A stretch of DNA of 64,000 bases from Thiohalobacter sp. (lineage in GTDB: Bacteria; Pseudomonadota; Gammaproteobacteria; Thiohalobacterales; Thiohalobacteraceae), in the NCBI RefSeq assembly GCF_027000115.1, contig NZ_JALTON010000039.1, positions 1 to 64,000 of the forward strand, written 5' to 3'. Made by a program: the position numbers and the translations under genes. The notes beneath the pieces were generated by a model that was not told the DNA's origin, ran no database searches, and worked only from the letters and a program-made list of their open reading frames with translations. Shown here piece after piece: positions 7,937-17,135 of this stretch (the stretch's first letter is position 1; each line of letters opens with the position of its first letter).

Positions 7937-10495
7937 TCAGGAGACGCCGGCCTCCGCCTCCGGTTCGGTCACCGCAACGCGGCGGCGTTCCCGCGCCAGC
8001 GCGACCTGGGCGGTGATGTCGACCAGCTCGCCCAGGCCCATCACCGACAGCACCGCCTCCTGCAGGCGGGCGGCGCGGTGGCGCGACTGGCCGCGGATGA
8101 AGTCCACCGCCTTGTCCAGCTCCAGCTTGTTCATCTCCAGACTGTAGGTGGCCGTGAGTTTGACAAAGCAGTGCCGCTCGGCGGCCAGCGCGCGGTCGAT
8201 GAAGGCGACACGTTCCTCCTCGCTGTTGAACTCCAGCTCGGTGGCCGCGTGCAGGATCTCGACGCCGGTGGCCTCGTCGCGTTCGCGGTAACAGTAGACC
8301 TCCATCTCCACCGGCGAGGGCCGCCGATGCTCGGTCTGGGCGTCACGCGCCATGCTGCCGATCTGCTGGTACAGGGCCAGGACCAGCCGCGGGTCGGTGA
8401 GGAAGGAGAAGTCATAACCGCCGTCGGGCATCCGGAAGAACTCGGCCAGCGGCACCGGCTCGTCGGGCACCGCCACCTGCTGCAGCACCCCGCCGCCGGC
8501 CTCGCCGCGGGCGATAAAGAAGGGCAGGCCGACGATGTTGCGCGCGATCAGCCCTTCGTAGGCCCGGGAGATCGCCGCGCTCAGGGTATCCTGGAGATCG
8601 ACCGCCAGCTTGTCCTTGTTCTTGCTGATAAGCTCGACAAAGAAATCGTCGATCTTGTATTCGTCACGGTTGCGCATGCGCTCCAGCATGATGGCCGTCT
8701 GCTGGCCCGGCTGGGTGGCCACCACCCGGTAGGGGACGGCCTGCAGGTTGAGGCTGGGGCGCTTCTTCTGCAGGCTGATCAGGGCCACCTTCAGCTCGTC
8801 GCCGACCTGGATGCCGGGATCGCCGTCCACCATCACCGCCAGACCCCGGGTGGAAATGTCCCGCGTGCGCCCCTTGATGCGGCTGCGGCCGGCGGTCAGC
8901 TCCACCGCCGTCTCGGCCAGGTAGCGGTCCTCGCGACGGCGCTCGACATAGCCGAAGCGGATCAGCCGCGGACGCAGGCGCCCGGCGTCTGCGCTGCCGC
9001 AGCCTTCCATGCCCGGCAGCCGCCGGCGTTCGTGGCCGCACCAGCACTCGATGCCGGTCACGTCGTGATTCTCGACACCGCGCGCCTCGGCGGCGAACCA
9101 GATGGCCTCGGCCTGCTCGGTGATATTCACCATCACGCAGGCGAAGCTGATACGTTCCAGCGCCTCCCGCAGTCTTTCCGCCTCCGCCGGCGACTTTTCC
9201 CACAGCCGCTCGCTGGCCATCTCGAACTTCTTCATGCTCGGCTCGCGGAACGGCAGTGCGCAGGGCTGGACCTTGACCACGCAGTGCTCGCGATGGGAGA
9301 GCGCATAGCGCACGAAGCGGCCGAAGGCCTCGGCATCCGGCGCCTCGAAGTCGGCCAGGCTCTGGATGCGGTATTCCCCGCCCTCCTTCTGCCGGCACAT
9401 GGCGATCACCACTTCCTCGCCCTGCTCGTAGCGGGCCACCCGCTCCGGCAGGCAGATGGCGGAGAAGTCGTGGCTGTCGACACTGGAATGGAAAAAGTGG
9501 GCGAACGGCTGGTTGCCGTCGGTCACCGCCACCGCCTCCACCCGCAAGCCGTCGTCCTCGCGGCGCAGGAAGAAGGGAATGGACAGCATGCTCTCGGTGT
9601 AGATGCGCTCGTAGAGCCATGCCTGAATGGAGATGAAATCATCCTCCACATCCAGCTTGTACTTGCGCCGGAAGCGCTGGATGAGATCCACCACGAATTC
9701 GCTGAAGCCGGCCGGCCGGTCCGACTCGCGCATGCGCAGCCGCAGCAGCGTATCCGTGCCACGGGTGTCGCAGCCGACGATCTCGTACGCCAGATCGTGC
9801 AGGCGCGGCTTCGGGTTCTGCTCGGCCAGCGCGGGGAAGGTCACCAGCAGCTCGCGCCCCAGCGGAAACGGCATGCGCCCCTTGACCGTCAACTGCAGGC
9901 CGGAAATCGAGATGTCGCGCGAGGAGGCGGACAATTCCTGCGCCCCCAGCCTGAGCGTCACCGGGGTCACATACTGCAGGCGTTCCTCGCGGCGCTTCTT
10001 GAAATAGCCGAAGGGCACCGTGTCCGGGTTGAAGCGACGCTCGCGCGGATCGTCCTGCCGGTCCTCGCCCGCCGCGCCTCCGCCCCCGCCGCTGCCGGAG
10101 GCGCGCTTGCGGACTTCCACGGCACGCTGCTCCGCCAGCTCGCGCTTGCGCTCGGCCTCGCGCATGGCCTTGTTGGTGTGACTGCCATTGACGATGGCCT
10201 CGTAGGTGCCCACGGTGAAGACACCGTTCTGCTCGTTGACCCCCTTCTGGTAAATGCCGTAGGAGACATCATCGAGGTAGAACACGCGGTTGTTGAGCAG
10301 ATAGCGGCGGCACTCGCCGGGCACCTTGCCACGCATGTCGATGGTCTCGAAACAGGGACGCAGCAGACGCTTGCGCTCCATCTTTTCGAGAAAGCGGCCG
10401 GTCTCGGAATCGGCGGTCACCACCTCGGTGACCAGGGTCTTCTCGCCCGCCCCGGGCCTCAGACTCTTGTAATGGTTGACCTTGATCTGCGCCAT
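7937..10495 (-). CDS. Large cytoplasmic protein with two PilZ domains
   Basis: The 852-residue protein carries two separate PilZ c-di-GMP-binding signatures. The first is RREER at 168-172 with DISISG at 194-199. The second is RRREDR near 520 with DISTRG near 545. Both keep the RxxxR and DxSxxG residues that contact the dinucleotide. Residues 1-110 form an unrecognised N-terminal domain, then comes a charged linker with a glycine run (about 112-150). Each PilZ is followed by about 250 residues of similar architecture (FFVELISKNKDKL versus FVVDLIQRFRRKY), so the protein looks like an internal duplication. No membrane segment is seen. It lies between parE and parC on the same strand. Its output target is unknown. 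Confidence 0.85.
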   Translation of the reverse strand: MAQIKVNHYKSLRPGAGEKTLVTEVVTADSETGRFLEKMERKRLLRPCFETIDMRGKVPGECRRYLLNNRVFYLDDVSYGIYQKGVNEQNGVFTVGTYEAIVNGSHTNKAMREAERKRELAEQRAVEVRKRASGSGGGGGAAGEDRQDDPRERRFNPDTVPFGYFKKRREERLQYVTPVTLRLGAQELSASSRDISISGLQLTVKGRMPFPLGRELLVTFPALAEQNPKPRLHDLAYEIVGCDTRGTDTLLRLRMRESDRPAGFSEFVVDLIQRFRRKYKLDVEDDFISIQAWLYERIYTESMLSIPFFLRREDDGLRVEAVAVTDGNQPFAHFFHSSVDSHDFSAICLPERVARYEQGEEVVIAMCRQKEGGEYRIQSLADFEAPDAEAFGRFVRYALSHREHCVVKVQPCALPFREPSMKKFEMASERLWEKSPAEAERLREALERISFACVMVNITEQAEAIWFAAEARGVENHDVTGIECWCGHERRRLPGMEGCGSADAGRLRPRLIRFGYVERRREDRYLAETAVELTAGRSRIKGRTRDISTRGLAVMVDGDPGIQVGDELKVALISLQKKRPSLNLQAVPYRVVATQPGQQTAIMLERMRNRDEYKIDDFFVELISKNKDKLAVDLQDTLSAAISRAYEGLIARNIVGLPFFIARGEAGGGVLQQVAVPDEPVPLAEFFRMPDGGYDFSFLTDPRLVLALYQQIGSMARDAQTEHRRPSPVEMEVYCYRERDEATGVEILHAATELEFNSEEERVAFIDRALAAERHCFVKLTATYSLEMNKLELDKAVDFIRGQSRHRAARLQEAVLSVMGLGELVDITAQVALARERRRVAVTEPEAEAGVS

Positions 10496-10598
10496 GAATC
10501 CCCGACGTGCCGCAGGCGCGGCACCGATTCTTCTTTAAAAACATGAAGTTGATATACCGGACCTGAGTCGCCCGGTGCGGCGGGGGACGGTCCGTGAC

Positions 10599-12482
10599 CT
10601 ATATATCGGCCAGGTCGCCGTTTTTCTCCAGCCAGGCGCGGCGGTCCGCGACCCGCTTGCGGGCCAACAGCATGTCCATCAGCCGGTGGGTGTCGTCGCC
10701 CGGCTCCAGGGTGAGCTGGACGAGACGGCGGGTATCGGGATTGATGGTGGTCTCACGCAACTGCATGGGGTTCATCTCGCCCAGGCCCTTGAAACGCTGC
10801 ACGCTGACCTTGCCCTTGAGGCCCTCAGCGGCGATACGGTCCATCACGCCCTGCTTCTCGGCGTCGTCGAGTGCATAGAACACCTGCTTGCCGACATCGA
10901 TGCGATACAGCGGGGGCATGGCCACGTACACATGCCCGGCCTCGACCAGCCGCCGGAAGTGGCGCAGGAACAGCGCGCACAGCAGGGTAGCGATATGCGC
11001 GCCGTCGGAATCGGCGTCGGCGAGGATACAGATCTTGCCATAGCGCAGGCCGTCCAGGTCGTCGGAACCGGGATCGACACCGATGGCCAGCGAGATGTCG
11101 TGCACCTCCTGGGAGGCCAGCACCTCGGCCGGATCCACTTCCCAGGTGTTGAGGATCTTGCCGCGCAACGGCATCACGGCCTGGAACTCGCGGTCGCGCG
11201 CCTGCTTGGCGGAGCCGCCGGCCGAGTCACCCTCGACCAGGAACAGCTCGGTGCGCTTCGGATCGCTGGCGGTGCAGTCGGCCAGCTTGCCGGGCAGCGC
11301 CGGCCCCGCGGTAACCTTCTTGCGCACCACCTTGCGCCCGGCCCGCATTCGGCTCTGAGCGGACTGGATGGCCAGCGCTGCGATGCGCTCGCCGGCCTCG
11401 GTGTGCTGGTTGAGCCAGAGACTGAAGGCATCCTTGACCACGCCGGCGACGAAGGTCGCGCACTCGCGCGAGGACAGCCGCTCCTTGGTCTGGCCGCTGA
11501 ACTGGGGGTCTTCCAGCTTGACCGAAAGGATGTAGGCACAGCGGTCCCAGACATCGTCCGGCGTGATGCGCACCCCGCGCGGCAACAGGCTGCGGAACTC
11601 GCAGAACTCGCGCATGGCCTCGGTGAGCCCGGTGCGCAGGCCGTTGACGTGAGTGCCGCCCTGCGGCGTCGGGATCAGGTTGACATAGCTCTCGGTGACC
11701 AGCTCGCCGCCCTCCGGCAGCCACACCACCGCCCACTCGGCGGCCTCGTGCGCACTGGCCAGGTTGCCGGTGAAGGGCGCTTCCGGCAGGCGCTCGGCGC
11801 CGTCGAGGGCCTCGACCAGATAGTCGCGCAGGCCGCCCTCGTAGCACCATTCCTCGCGCTCGCCGGATACCTCGTCGACAAAGCGGACCTTGAGCCCGGG
11901 ACAGAGCACGGCCTTGGCACGCAACACATGGCGCAGCCGCGGCAGCGAGAACTTCGGCGAATCGAAGTACTGCGGATCCGGCCAGAAACGCAGCCGGGTA
12001 CCCGTGTTCTGCTTGCCGACGGTACCGACCACCTCCAGGTCGGAGACCTTATCGCCATGGGCGAAGGCGATGTTGTACTCCTTGCCGCCGCGTCGCACCC
12101 AGACCTCCAGATGCTTCGACAGCGCGTTGACCACGGACACGCCGACCCCGTGCAGGCCGCCGGAGAACTGGTAGTTCTTGCTGGAGAACTTGCCGCCCGC
12201 GTGCAGCCGGGTGAGGATCACCTCCACCCCCGGCACGCCCTCCTCCGGGTGGATGTCCACCGGCATGCCGCGGCCGTCGTCGCGCACTTCCAGCGAGCCG
12301 TCCTTGTACAGGGTGACCTCGATCAGCCGCGCGTGGCCGGCGATGGCCTCGTCCACGGCATTGTCGATCACTTCCTGGGCCAGGTGATTGGGCCGGCTGG
12401 TATCGGTGTACATGCCCGGGCGCTTGCGCACCGGCTCGAGGCCGCTCAGGACCTCGATGGAAGCGGCATCATACTGACTCAT
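10599..12482 (-). CDS. parE: DNA topoisomerase IV subunit B
   Basis: ParE is the ATPase half of topoisomerase IV. The 627-residue length is normal. The GHKL ATP site includes Glu37, Asp40 and Asn41 (EVIDNAVDEA), DDGRGMPV and the glycine-rich lid GGLHGVGVSVVNALS. The TOPRIM domain has the EGDSAGG motif near residue 417 and the DADSDG metal-binding stretch. It ends with a typical RRLVQLTLE segment. The gene lies upstream of the PilZ and parC genes in the same direction, with a gap of about 100 bases to each, so the three may be cotranscribed. The CNP1-like gene is 30 bases upstream. Confidence 0.97.
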   Translation of the reverse strand: MSQYDAASIEVLSGLEPVRKRPGMYTDTSRPNHLAQEVIDNAVDEAIAGHARLIEVTLYKDGSLEVRDDGRGMPVDIHPEEGVPGVEVILTRLHAGGKFSSKNYQFSGGLHGVGVSVVNALSKHLEVWVRRGGKEYNIAFAHGDKVSDLEVVGTVGKQNTGTRLRFWPDPQYFDSPKFSLPRLRHVLRAKAVLCPGLKVRFVDEVSGEREEWCYEGGLRDYLVEALDGAERLPEAPFTGNLASAHEAAEWAVVWLPEGGELVTESYVNLIPTPQGGTHVNGLRTGLTEAMREFCEFRSLLPRGVRITPDDVWDRCAYILSVKLEDPQFSGQTKERLSSRECATFVAGVVKDAFSLWLNQHTEAGERIAALAIQSAQSRMRAGRKVVRKKVTAGPALPGKLADCTASDPKRTELFLVEGDSAGGSAKQARDREFQAVMPLRGKILNTWEVDPAEVLASQEVHDISLAIGVDPGSDDLDGLRYGKICILADADSDGAHIATLLCALFLRHFRRLVEAGHVYVAMPPLYRIDVGKQVFYALDDAEKQGVMDRIAAEGLKGKVSVQRFKGLGEMNPMQLRETTINPDTRRLVQLTLEPGDDTHRLMDMLLARKRVADRRAWLEKNGDLADI

Positions 12483-12512
12483 TCGGAACGACCTCGGGGT
12501 TGCGGGCCGGCA

Positions 12513-13049
12513 TCAGAGTTCGGGCGGGATGTCGTCATGGCGGATGCGGCGGCGGATCTCTGCCACTGGCAGCGGTTCGCCCTCCAGCCGGCAGAAGTAG
12601 TTGCGATAGAGCAGGTAGCGATAGGCATCGGTGCCCCAGTCGTGCAGCGTCGACCAGGCCGTTTCCCCCAGCGACTGCCAGCGCCCGCGCGCGAGATAGG
12701 CGTAGCTGCGCCACTCGCCGCCGTCGCAGCGGATACCCTCGAAGAAGACGTTGCGCGCCCCGGACGGCGATTCCAGTGCCAGCACGTAGCGCACCACGCC
12801 ATCGGCACCCACTTCGACGCTGTCGGGCACCAGCGCCATGTCCATGACCGCCCCGCCCGGCCGCGCCGACAGCCGTACCCAGTCACCGTCGCCCGGGACC
12901 GGCGGCAGAACGAAATCGGCCTCGGCCCAGGGCGTCGGCGGACTGAACTCACCCGGGATGTCGGGGCTGTCTTCCTGATCCGCCCGCAGGGGCATGGCAC
13001 CGAACGCGAGCAGGGCCAACAGAACAGTTTGCAGGAGCCTGGGGATCAC
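12513..13049 (-). CDS. CNP1-like secreted protein
   Basis: The 178-residue product begins with a signal peptide (hydrophobic residues about 4-19, likely cleavage after residue 23). The remainder matches the CNP1-like family: a WAEADFVLP segment, repeated aromatic residues, and two cysteines (in GIRCDGGEW and NYFCRLEG) that could form a disulfide in the periplasm. The start is GTG with GGAGGT close upstream. It sits directly before parE on the same strand, an arrangement recalled from other proteobacteria. No biochemical role is known for the family. Confidence 0.75.
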   Translation of the reverse strand: MIPRLLQTVLLALLAFGAMPLRADQEDSPDIPGEFSPPTPWAEADFVLPPVPGDGDWVRLSARPGGAVMDMALVPDSVEVGADGVVRYVLALESPSGARNVFFEGIRCDGGEWRSYAYLARGRWQSLGETAWSTLHDWGTDAYRYLLYRNYFCRLEGEPLPVAEIRRRIRHDDIPPEL

Positions 13050-13210
13050 GGGACCTCCGCTTGGGTTGCGGGCATTCTACTCGGAGGTCCGCCCTGCTGG
13101 CGAGTACCGATCGTGAATAGCGGCGGCGGCTTGCAAAAACGGGGAACGGTGCGCGCAGCACACCCTGCCCACTGTCCGCACAGGCCAGATCCGGTGTCAT
13201 GGTTCGTGTT

Positions 13211-13792
13211 TCAATCGAGATCGGCGACCAGCGAGGCGCGCACGGGTTCCTCGAGCACCCCCTCGTGGTTGTATTCGGGATGATCGACGCCGGCGCGGAT
13301 GGGGGCGCCGGACTTGGCCGCCGCCACCATCTCGGGCGTCAGCTCGAAGCGCAGGAAATGGACCGAGGAGGTCTTGTCCTCGGTGTCGCGCTCCATGTCC
13401 TCGTCGGCGATGGCGTATACGCGCGGCAGGTCACCCACCTGCACCCAGACCCGGTCCTCGATGCCGACCAGGCGCGCCAGCACCTTTCGTCGCTCGTCGG
13501 GTTCCGGCACCTCGATCATGAAGGTGGCCTTCCAGTTGCTGCCATCGGGGATGAGCGGGTTATAGGCCGCCAGCTCGTCCTCGATGCCCTCGGCCTCGAA
13601 GATGCGCTCGATGCGCAGCATCTCCTGGACCTGGTACTGCATGGTGAGCCGGTCCTCGAAGTAGAGGGTGGCCATCGGGCCCAGCGGCACCTTGCGGTTG
13701 GCCTTGTGCGCCATCACCCGGGCACGGAACTCCGGCCGGATGCGGTCGTATTCCTCGAGACTGTGCAGATCCTGACGCGTGAGCTTGCTCAT
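13211..13792 (-). CDS. DUF3501 family protein
   Basis: The 193-residue soluble protein matches DUF3501 from end to end, with N-terminal LTRQDLHSLEEYDRIRPEFR, a central RVMAHK and LYFEDR, and C-terminal SVHFLRFELTPEMV. It is the last gene of a three-gene operon behind rubrerythrin and the Fe-S oxidoreductase. The same trio recurs in many proteobacteria, so a role in peroxide or oxidative-stress handling is inferred from the partners rather than from its own sequence. It has few cysteines and no visible cofactor motif. Confidence 0.85.
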   Translation of the reverse strand: MSKLTRQDLHSLEEYDRIRPEFRARVMAHKANRKVPLGPMATLYFEDRLTMQYQVQEMLRIERIFEAEGIEDELAAYNPLIPDGSNWKATFMIEVPEPDERRKVLARLVGIEDRVWVQVGDLPRVYAIADEDMERDTEDKTSSVHFLRFELTPEMVAAAKSGAPIRAGVDHPEYNHEGVLEEPVRASLVADLD

Positions 13793-13907
13793 GTTTTCCT
13801 CTCCGGGGTACGGGTTGCCCTCTGGTCAATGGCCACGGAATCCGCTGTATCCACGATAACGGTCTTTCGGTGTTGACGATGGGAACCAGGCATGGCAACC
13901 GACGGGT

Positions 13908-15266
13908 TCAGATGCCGTAGGCCTTGCGCAGCAGCGTCATCGGGTGCTCCGGCGCCCTGTCGCGACCGAGGCCGTTCTCGATCTGGTGACCGGCCATGGG
14001 ACAGTCGCTCGAATAGTGATCGGCGCCGGCCTTCTGCACCCGGTTGACCACCGGCCTGCCGATCTTCATCGACACTTCGTGAAACTCGCTCTTCACCGCA
14101 TAGGTGCCATCGTGCCCCGAACAGCGTTCGATGGTATCGATGGCGGTATCCGGCACCAGCGACAGGACCTCCCGCGTCTTCAGGCCGATGTTCTGCACCC
14201 GAAGATGGCAGGCCACCTGGTAGGCGACCTTGCCCAGTGATCCGGTGAAGTCGGTCTTGAGCAGGCCATGGCGATGGCGCAGAGCGAGGTATTCGAACGG
14301 GTCATAGATGTGGTCGCGCACCCGCGCCACGTCGGCATCATCCGGGAACATCAGCGGCAGTTCCTGCTTGAACATCAGCACGCAGGAAGGCACCGGGGCG
14401 ACGATGTCCCAGCCGTCGGCGATCAGCTTGACCAGCTCGGGAATGTTGGCCTCTTTCGCCCGCGCCACCGCCTCCAGATCGCCCAGCTCCAGCTTGGGCA
14501 TGCCGCAGCACTGTTCCTTTTCCACCAGCCGCACCGGGATGCGGTTGTGCTCGAACACCGCCACCAGGTCCTCGCCGATGTCGGGCTCGTTGTAGTTGCC
14601 GTAACAGGTGGCGAACAGGGCGACCTTGCCGGTGGTGGGGCCGGCGGGCTCCGGCGCCACGGCCAGTGGCTGGTGATCGGCCAGCCGCCGGCGCAGGGTC
14701 CGGCTATGGTATTGTGGCAGCAGCGCATCCGGATGTACGCCCAGCGCCTTGTCCAGCAGATCGCGCATGGGCTCGGAGCGGTTGGCCGCGTTGACCACCT
14801 GCGACACCACGGGGATGCTCGCCAGCTTGCCGATGGCATCGGTCGAGGTCAGCAGCTTGTCGCGCGCCCTGAAACCGCCGTTACGGAACTTGACCGCCTT
14901 GGCACGCAGCATGAGATGGGGGAAATCGACGTTCCATTCATGCGGCGGCACGTAGGGACACTTGGTCATGAAACAGAGGTCGCACAGATAGCAGTGATCG
15001 ACCACGTCCCAGTAGACCTCGCGCGGCACACCGTCGAGTTCCATGGTCTCGGACTCGTCGATGGCATCGAACAGGGTCGGGAAGGCGTTGCACAGACTGA
15101 AGCAGCGCCGGCAGCCGTGACAGATGTCGAACACCCGTTCCAGCTCGGCGAACAGATCTGTCTCGTCGTAAAAGGCAGGATCCTGCCAGGCCAGCGGATG
15201 GCGCTGCGGGGCCTCCAGACTGCCCTCGCGGCGACCCTCGCCGGAAGACTGCGACTCGTTCGACAT
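13908..15266 (-). CDS. GlpC/HdrD-like Fe-S oxidoreductase subunit
   Basis: The 452-residue cytoplasmic protein has two ferredoxin-type cysteine clusters: Cys49-52-55-59 with normal spacing, and Cys92-95-98-103, whose last gap is four residues instead of three. The C-terminal part resembles cysteine-rich CCG domains of heterodisulfide reductase and GlpC. The first has an intact CCGMP motif, while in the second the CCG is replaced by CSGHDG. It probably passes electrons between a donor and the co-encoded rubrerythrin, giving a peroxide-reducing chain. That is inference from operon context. No FAD or membrane subunit is encoded nearby. DUF3501 follows about 115 bases downstream. Confidence 0.85.
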   Translation of the reverse strand: MSNESQSSGEGRREGSLEAPQRHPLAWQDPAFYDETDLFAELERVFDICHGCRRCFSLCNAFPTLFDAIDESETMELDGVPREVYWDVVDHCYLCDLCFMTKCPYVPPHEWNVDFPHLMLRAKAVKFRNGGFRARDKLLTSTDAIGKLASIPVVSQVVNAANRSEPMRDLLDKALGVHPDALLPQYHSRTLRRRLADHQPLAVAPEPAGPTTGKVALFATCYGNYNEPDIGEDLVAVFEHNRIPVRLVEKEQCCGMPKLELGDLEAVARAKEANIPELVKLIADGWDIVAPVPSCVLMFKQELPLMFPDDADVARVRDHIYDPFEYLALRHRHGLLKTDFTGSLGKVAYQVACHLRVQNIGLKTREVLSLVPDTAIDTIERCSGHDGTYAVKSEFHEVSMKIGRPVVNRVQKAGADHYSSDCPMAGHQIENGLGRDRAPEHPMTLLRKAYGI

Positions 15267-15325
15267 GGGCGATGCCTCCTTCTGCCATGACCGGGCGGCG
15301 CACCTTTACCGGGCGCCGGGAAAGA

Positions 15326-15348
15326 CAGGGGGCCACGCGGGCCCCCTG
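15326..15348 (-). terminator. Possible intra-operon attenuator hairpin
   Basis: A 9-bp perfect stem (CAGGGGGCC with GGCCCCCTG, 5-base loop) lies between the rubrerythrin stop and the Fe-S gene start. On the minus strand it is followed by TCTTT. The short T-run suggests partial termination, which would make rubrerythrin more abundant than the downstream subunits. Confidence 0.45.
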
Positions 15349-15376
15349 CTGCTTGCTTCGACCTGCGCTGCCGGGA

Positions 15377-15796
15377 TCAGCTGTCGAGGCTGTCCAGGGC
15401 CTTCTGGAAGCGGTTGGCGTGCGAGCGCTCGGCCTTGGCCAGGGTCTCGAACCAGTCCGCGATCTCGTCGAAGCCCTCGTCACGCGCCGTCTTGGCCATG
15501 CCCGGGTACATGTCGGTGTACTCGTGGGTCTCGCCGGCGATGGCGGCCTTGAGGTTGTCGGCGGTGCCGCCGATGGGCAGTCCGGTGGCGGGATCGCCGA
15601 CGGCTTCCAGGTACTCCAGATGGCCGTGGGCGTGGCCGGTCTCGCCTTCGGCGGTGGAACGGAACACGGCGGCCACGTCGTTGTAGCCTTCCACGTCGGC
15701 CTTGGCCGCAAAGTAGAGGTAGCGGCGGTTGGCCTGGGATTCACCGGCGAATGCGGCCTTCAGGTTCTCTTCGGTCTTGCTGCCTTTCAGTTCCAT
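15377..15796 (-). CDS. Rubrerythrin, ferritin-like domain only
   Basis: Rubrerythrins reduce hydrogen peroxide at a diiron site. The 139-residue protein holds all diiron ligands: Glu19, Glu52 and His55 (ExxH), Glu89 with Glu92, and Glu123 and His126 (ExxH). It lacks the C-terminal rubredoxin domain of classic rubrerythrin, so it needs an external electron donor; the co-transcribed Fe-S oxidoreductase is the obvious candidate. The start is ATG with AGGAGG upstream. It is the first gene of the operon and lies behind a good promoter and a palindromic operator candidate, which suggests stress-responsive expression. Confidence 0.92.
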   Translation of the reverse strand: MELKGSKTEENLKAAFAGESQANRRYLYFAAKADVEGYNDVAAVFRSTAEGETGHAHGHLEYLEAVGDPATGLPIGGTADNLKAAIAGETHEYTDMYPGMAKTARDEGFDEIADWFETLAKAERSHANRFQKALDSLDS

Positions 15797-15860
15797 GCTT
15801 GCCTTCCTCCTGCTGAGTTCAAGATCGGGGAACGACGGCGTCCGTCCCCCACGGGGGTTA

Positions 15861-15875
15861 TTAGACAGAGTCTAA
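15861..15875 (-). promoter_or_regulatory. Palindromic operator candidate of the rubrerythrin operon
   Basis: A perfect inverted repeat, TTAGAC-AGA-GTCTAA, lies just downstream of the predicted start point of the rubrerythrin promoter. A repressor bound there would block transcription. It does not match Fur or LexA consensus. An Rrf2/IscR-type or other redox regulator is a guess. Confidence 0.55.
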
Positions 15876-15886
15876 AGCTGATCGTG

Positions 15887-15915
15887 ACTTTAATCAGGAC
15901 CGCGATGCCTGTCAA
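15887..15915 (-). promoter_or_regulatory. Sigma-70 promoter of the rubrerythrin operon
   Basis: On the minus strand a perfect -35 (TTGACA) is followed after 17 bases by TAAAGT. The predicted start is near 15880, about 85 bases before the rubrerythrin ATG. Confidence 0.65.
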
Positions 15916-16010
15916 CACCCGCGGCGGCGATTGACCCGCCCCGGCATCGCACGTAGGGTTTGCCAATTGTACGCGCATGCTCCCGTGCAAGGCCACAGAG
16001 ACCGATCCCG

Positions 16011-16244
16011 TTGGCGAAGAAACGCACCCCCGAATTCGAAAAGGCCCTGGCCGAGCTCGAGGCCCTGGTGGAAAGACTGGAACAGGGCGACCTCAGCCTG
16101 GAGGAATCCCTCAAGGCCTTCGAGCGCGGCATCCAGCTCACCCGCACCTGCCAGCAGGCCCTGGCCGAGGCCGAACAGAAGGTCGAGCAGCTGCTGGCAG
16201 AGGACGGCAGCCCCGAACCCCTGGACCGTGAACCCGACGCCTGA
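16011..16244 (+). CDS. xseB: Exodeoxyribonuclease VII small subunit
   Basis: XseB is the small helical subunit of exonuclease VII, which degrades single-stranded DNA in both directions. The 77-residue protein matches the family closely ([35 protein letters not shown]). A TTG start is chosen because it gives the family-typical N-terminus LAKKRTPEF. The ribosome site is weak, and an upstream in-frame TTG would add 17 unlikely residues. It overlaps ispA by 17 bases and heads the xseB-ispA-dxs operon as in E. coli. The large subunit xseA is not in the window. Confidence 0.9.
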   Translation: MAKKRTPEFEKALAELEALVERLEQGDLSLEESLKAFERGIQLTRTCQQALAEAEQKVEQLLAEDGSPEPLDREPDA

Positions 16245-17133
16245 CGCCCTGCCCGCCTTCCTCGGCGACTGCCAGACACGCATCGAGCGCGCACTGGACC
16301 GCTGGCTGCCGGCGGCCGACGCCCATCCCGCGCGCCTGCACGCGGCCATGCGCTACGCCGCGCTGGACGGCGGCAAGCGGGTGCGGCCGGTGCTGGTGTA
16401 CGCCACCGGCCAGGCGGTGGGCGCCGACACCGAACTGCTGGATGCACCGGCGGTGGCGGTAGAGTGCATCCACGCCTATTCGCTGGTGCACGACGACCTG
16501 CCGGCCATGGACGACGACGACCTGCGCCGCGGCAAGCCCACCTGCCACAAGGCCTTCGGCGAGGCCGAGGCCATACTGGCCGGCGACGCCCTGCAGACCC
16601 TGGCCTTCCATGTCCTTGCCCACTGGGCCCCGGGCGCCCTGCCGCCGGAGGTGCGGCTGCGCATGATCGACATCCTGGCCATGGCCGCCGGCTCGCGGGG
16701 CATGGTCGGCGGCCAGATGATCGACCTGCAGTCGGTCGGCCAGTCACTGGCCATCGCCGAACTCGAGGACATGCACATCCACAAGACCGGCGCCCTGATC
16801 CGCGCCAGCGTGCTGCTCGGCGCCCTGTGCGACCCTGGCATCGACAGCCCGCTGCTGGAAAAGCTCGACCACTACGCCAAGTGCGTCGGGCTGGCGTTCC
16901 AGATCCAGGACGACATCCTGGACGTCGAGGGCGAAACCGAGGAACTCGGCAAGGCGGCGGGCGCCGACGCCGCCCGCGACAAGCCGACCTATCCCAGCCT
17001 GCTGGGCCTGGACGGGGCCCGGGCCCGGGCCCGGGAGCTGGTCGAGGACGCCCTGGCCAGCCTGCGCGCCCTGGACCACCGCGCCGACCCCCTGCGCTGG
17101 CTGGCGGAGTACGTCATCGCCCGCCGCGCCTGA
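16228..17133 (+). CDS. ispA: Farnesyl diphosphate synthase (geranyltranstransferase)
   Basis: IspA condenses isopentenyl diphosphate with dimethylallyl and geranyl diphosphate to give farnesyl diphosphate, the precursor of undecaprenyl carriers and quinone side chains. The 301-residue length is typical. The first aspartate-rich motif, [10 protein letters not shown], begins near residue 90, and the second, DDILD, near 229. GGKRVRP and the Gln and Lys pocket (FQIQDD, HKTGALI) are present. The GTG start lies inside the xseB coding end. dxs, whose product feeds the same pathway, is the next gene but also has a promoter of its own. Confidence 0.95.
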   Translation: MNPTPDALPAFLGDCQTRIERALDRWLPAADAHPARLHAAMRYAALDGGKRVRPVLVYATGQAVGADTELLDAPAVAVECIHAYSLVHDDLPAMDDDDLRRGKPTCHKAFGEAEAILAGDALQTLAFHVLAHWAPGALPPEVRLRMIDILAMAAGSRGMVGGQMIDLQSVGQSLAIAELEDMHIHKTGALIRASVLLGALCDPGIDSPLLEKLDHYAKCVGLAFQIQDDILDVEGETEELGKAAGADAARDKPTYPSLLGLDGARARARELVEDALASLRALDHRADPLRWLAEYVIARRA

Positions 17134-17135
17134 CC

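Noticed and set aside
5587-12482. gyrA/gyrB instead of parC/parE
   Set aside because: Lengths, the lack of a GyrA box and the ParE-type short TOPRIM subunit (627 residues) favour topoisomerase IV.
7910-13283. Long plus-strand open frames opposite the PilZ protein and parE
   Set aside because: Both are shadows of well-supported minus-strand genes and show no domain or motif.
13908-15266. glpC of anaerobic glycerol-3-phosphate dehydrogenase
   Set aside because: No glpA or glpB is nearby, and the operon partners are rubrerythrin and DUF3501. Only domain similarity supports the name.
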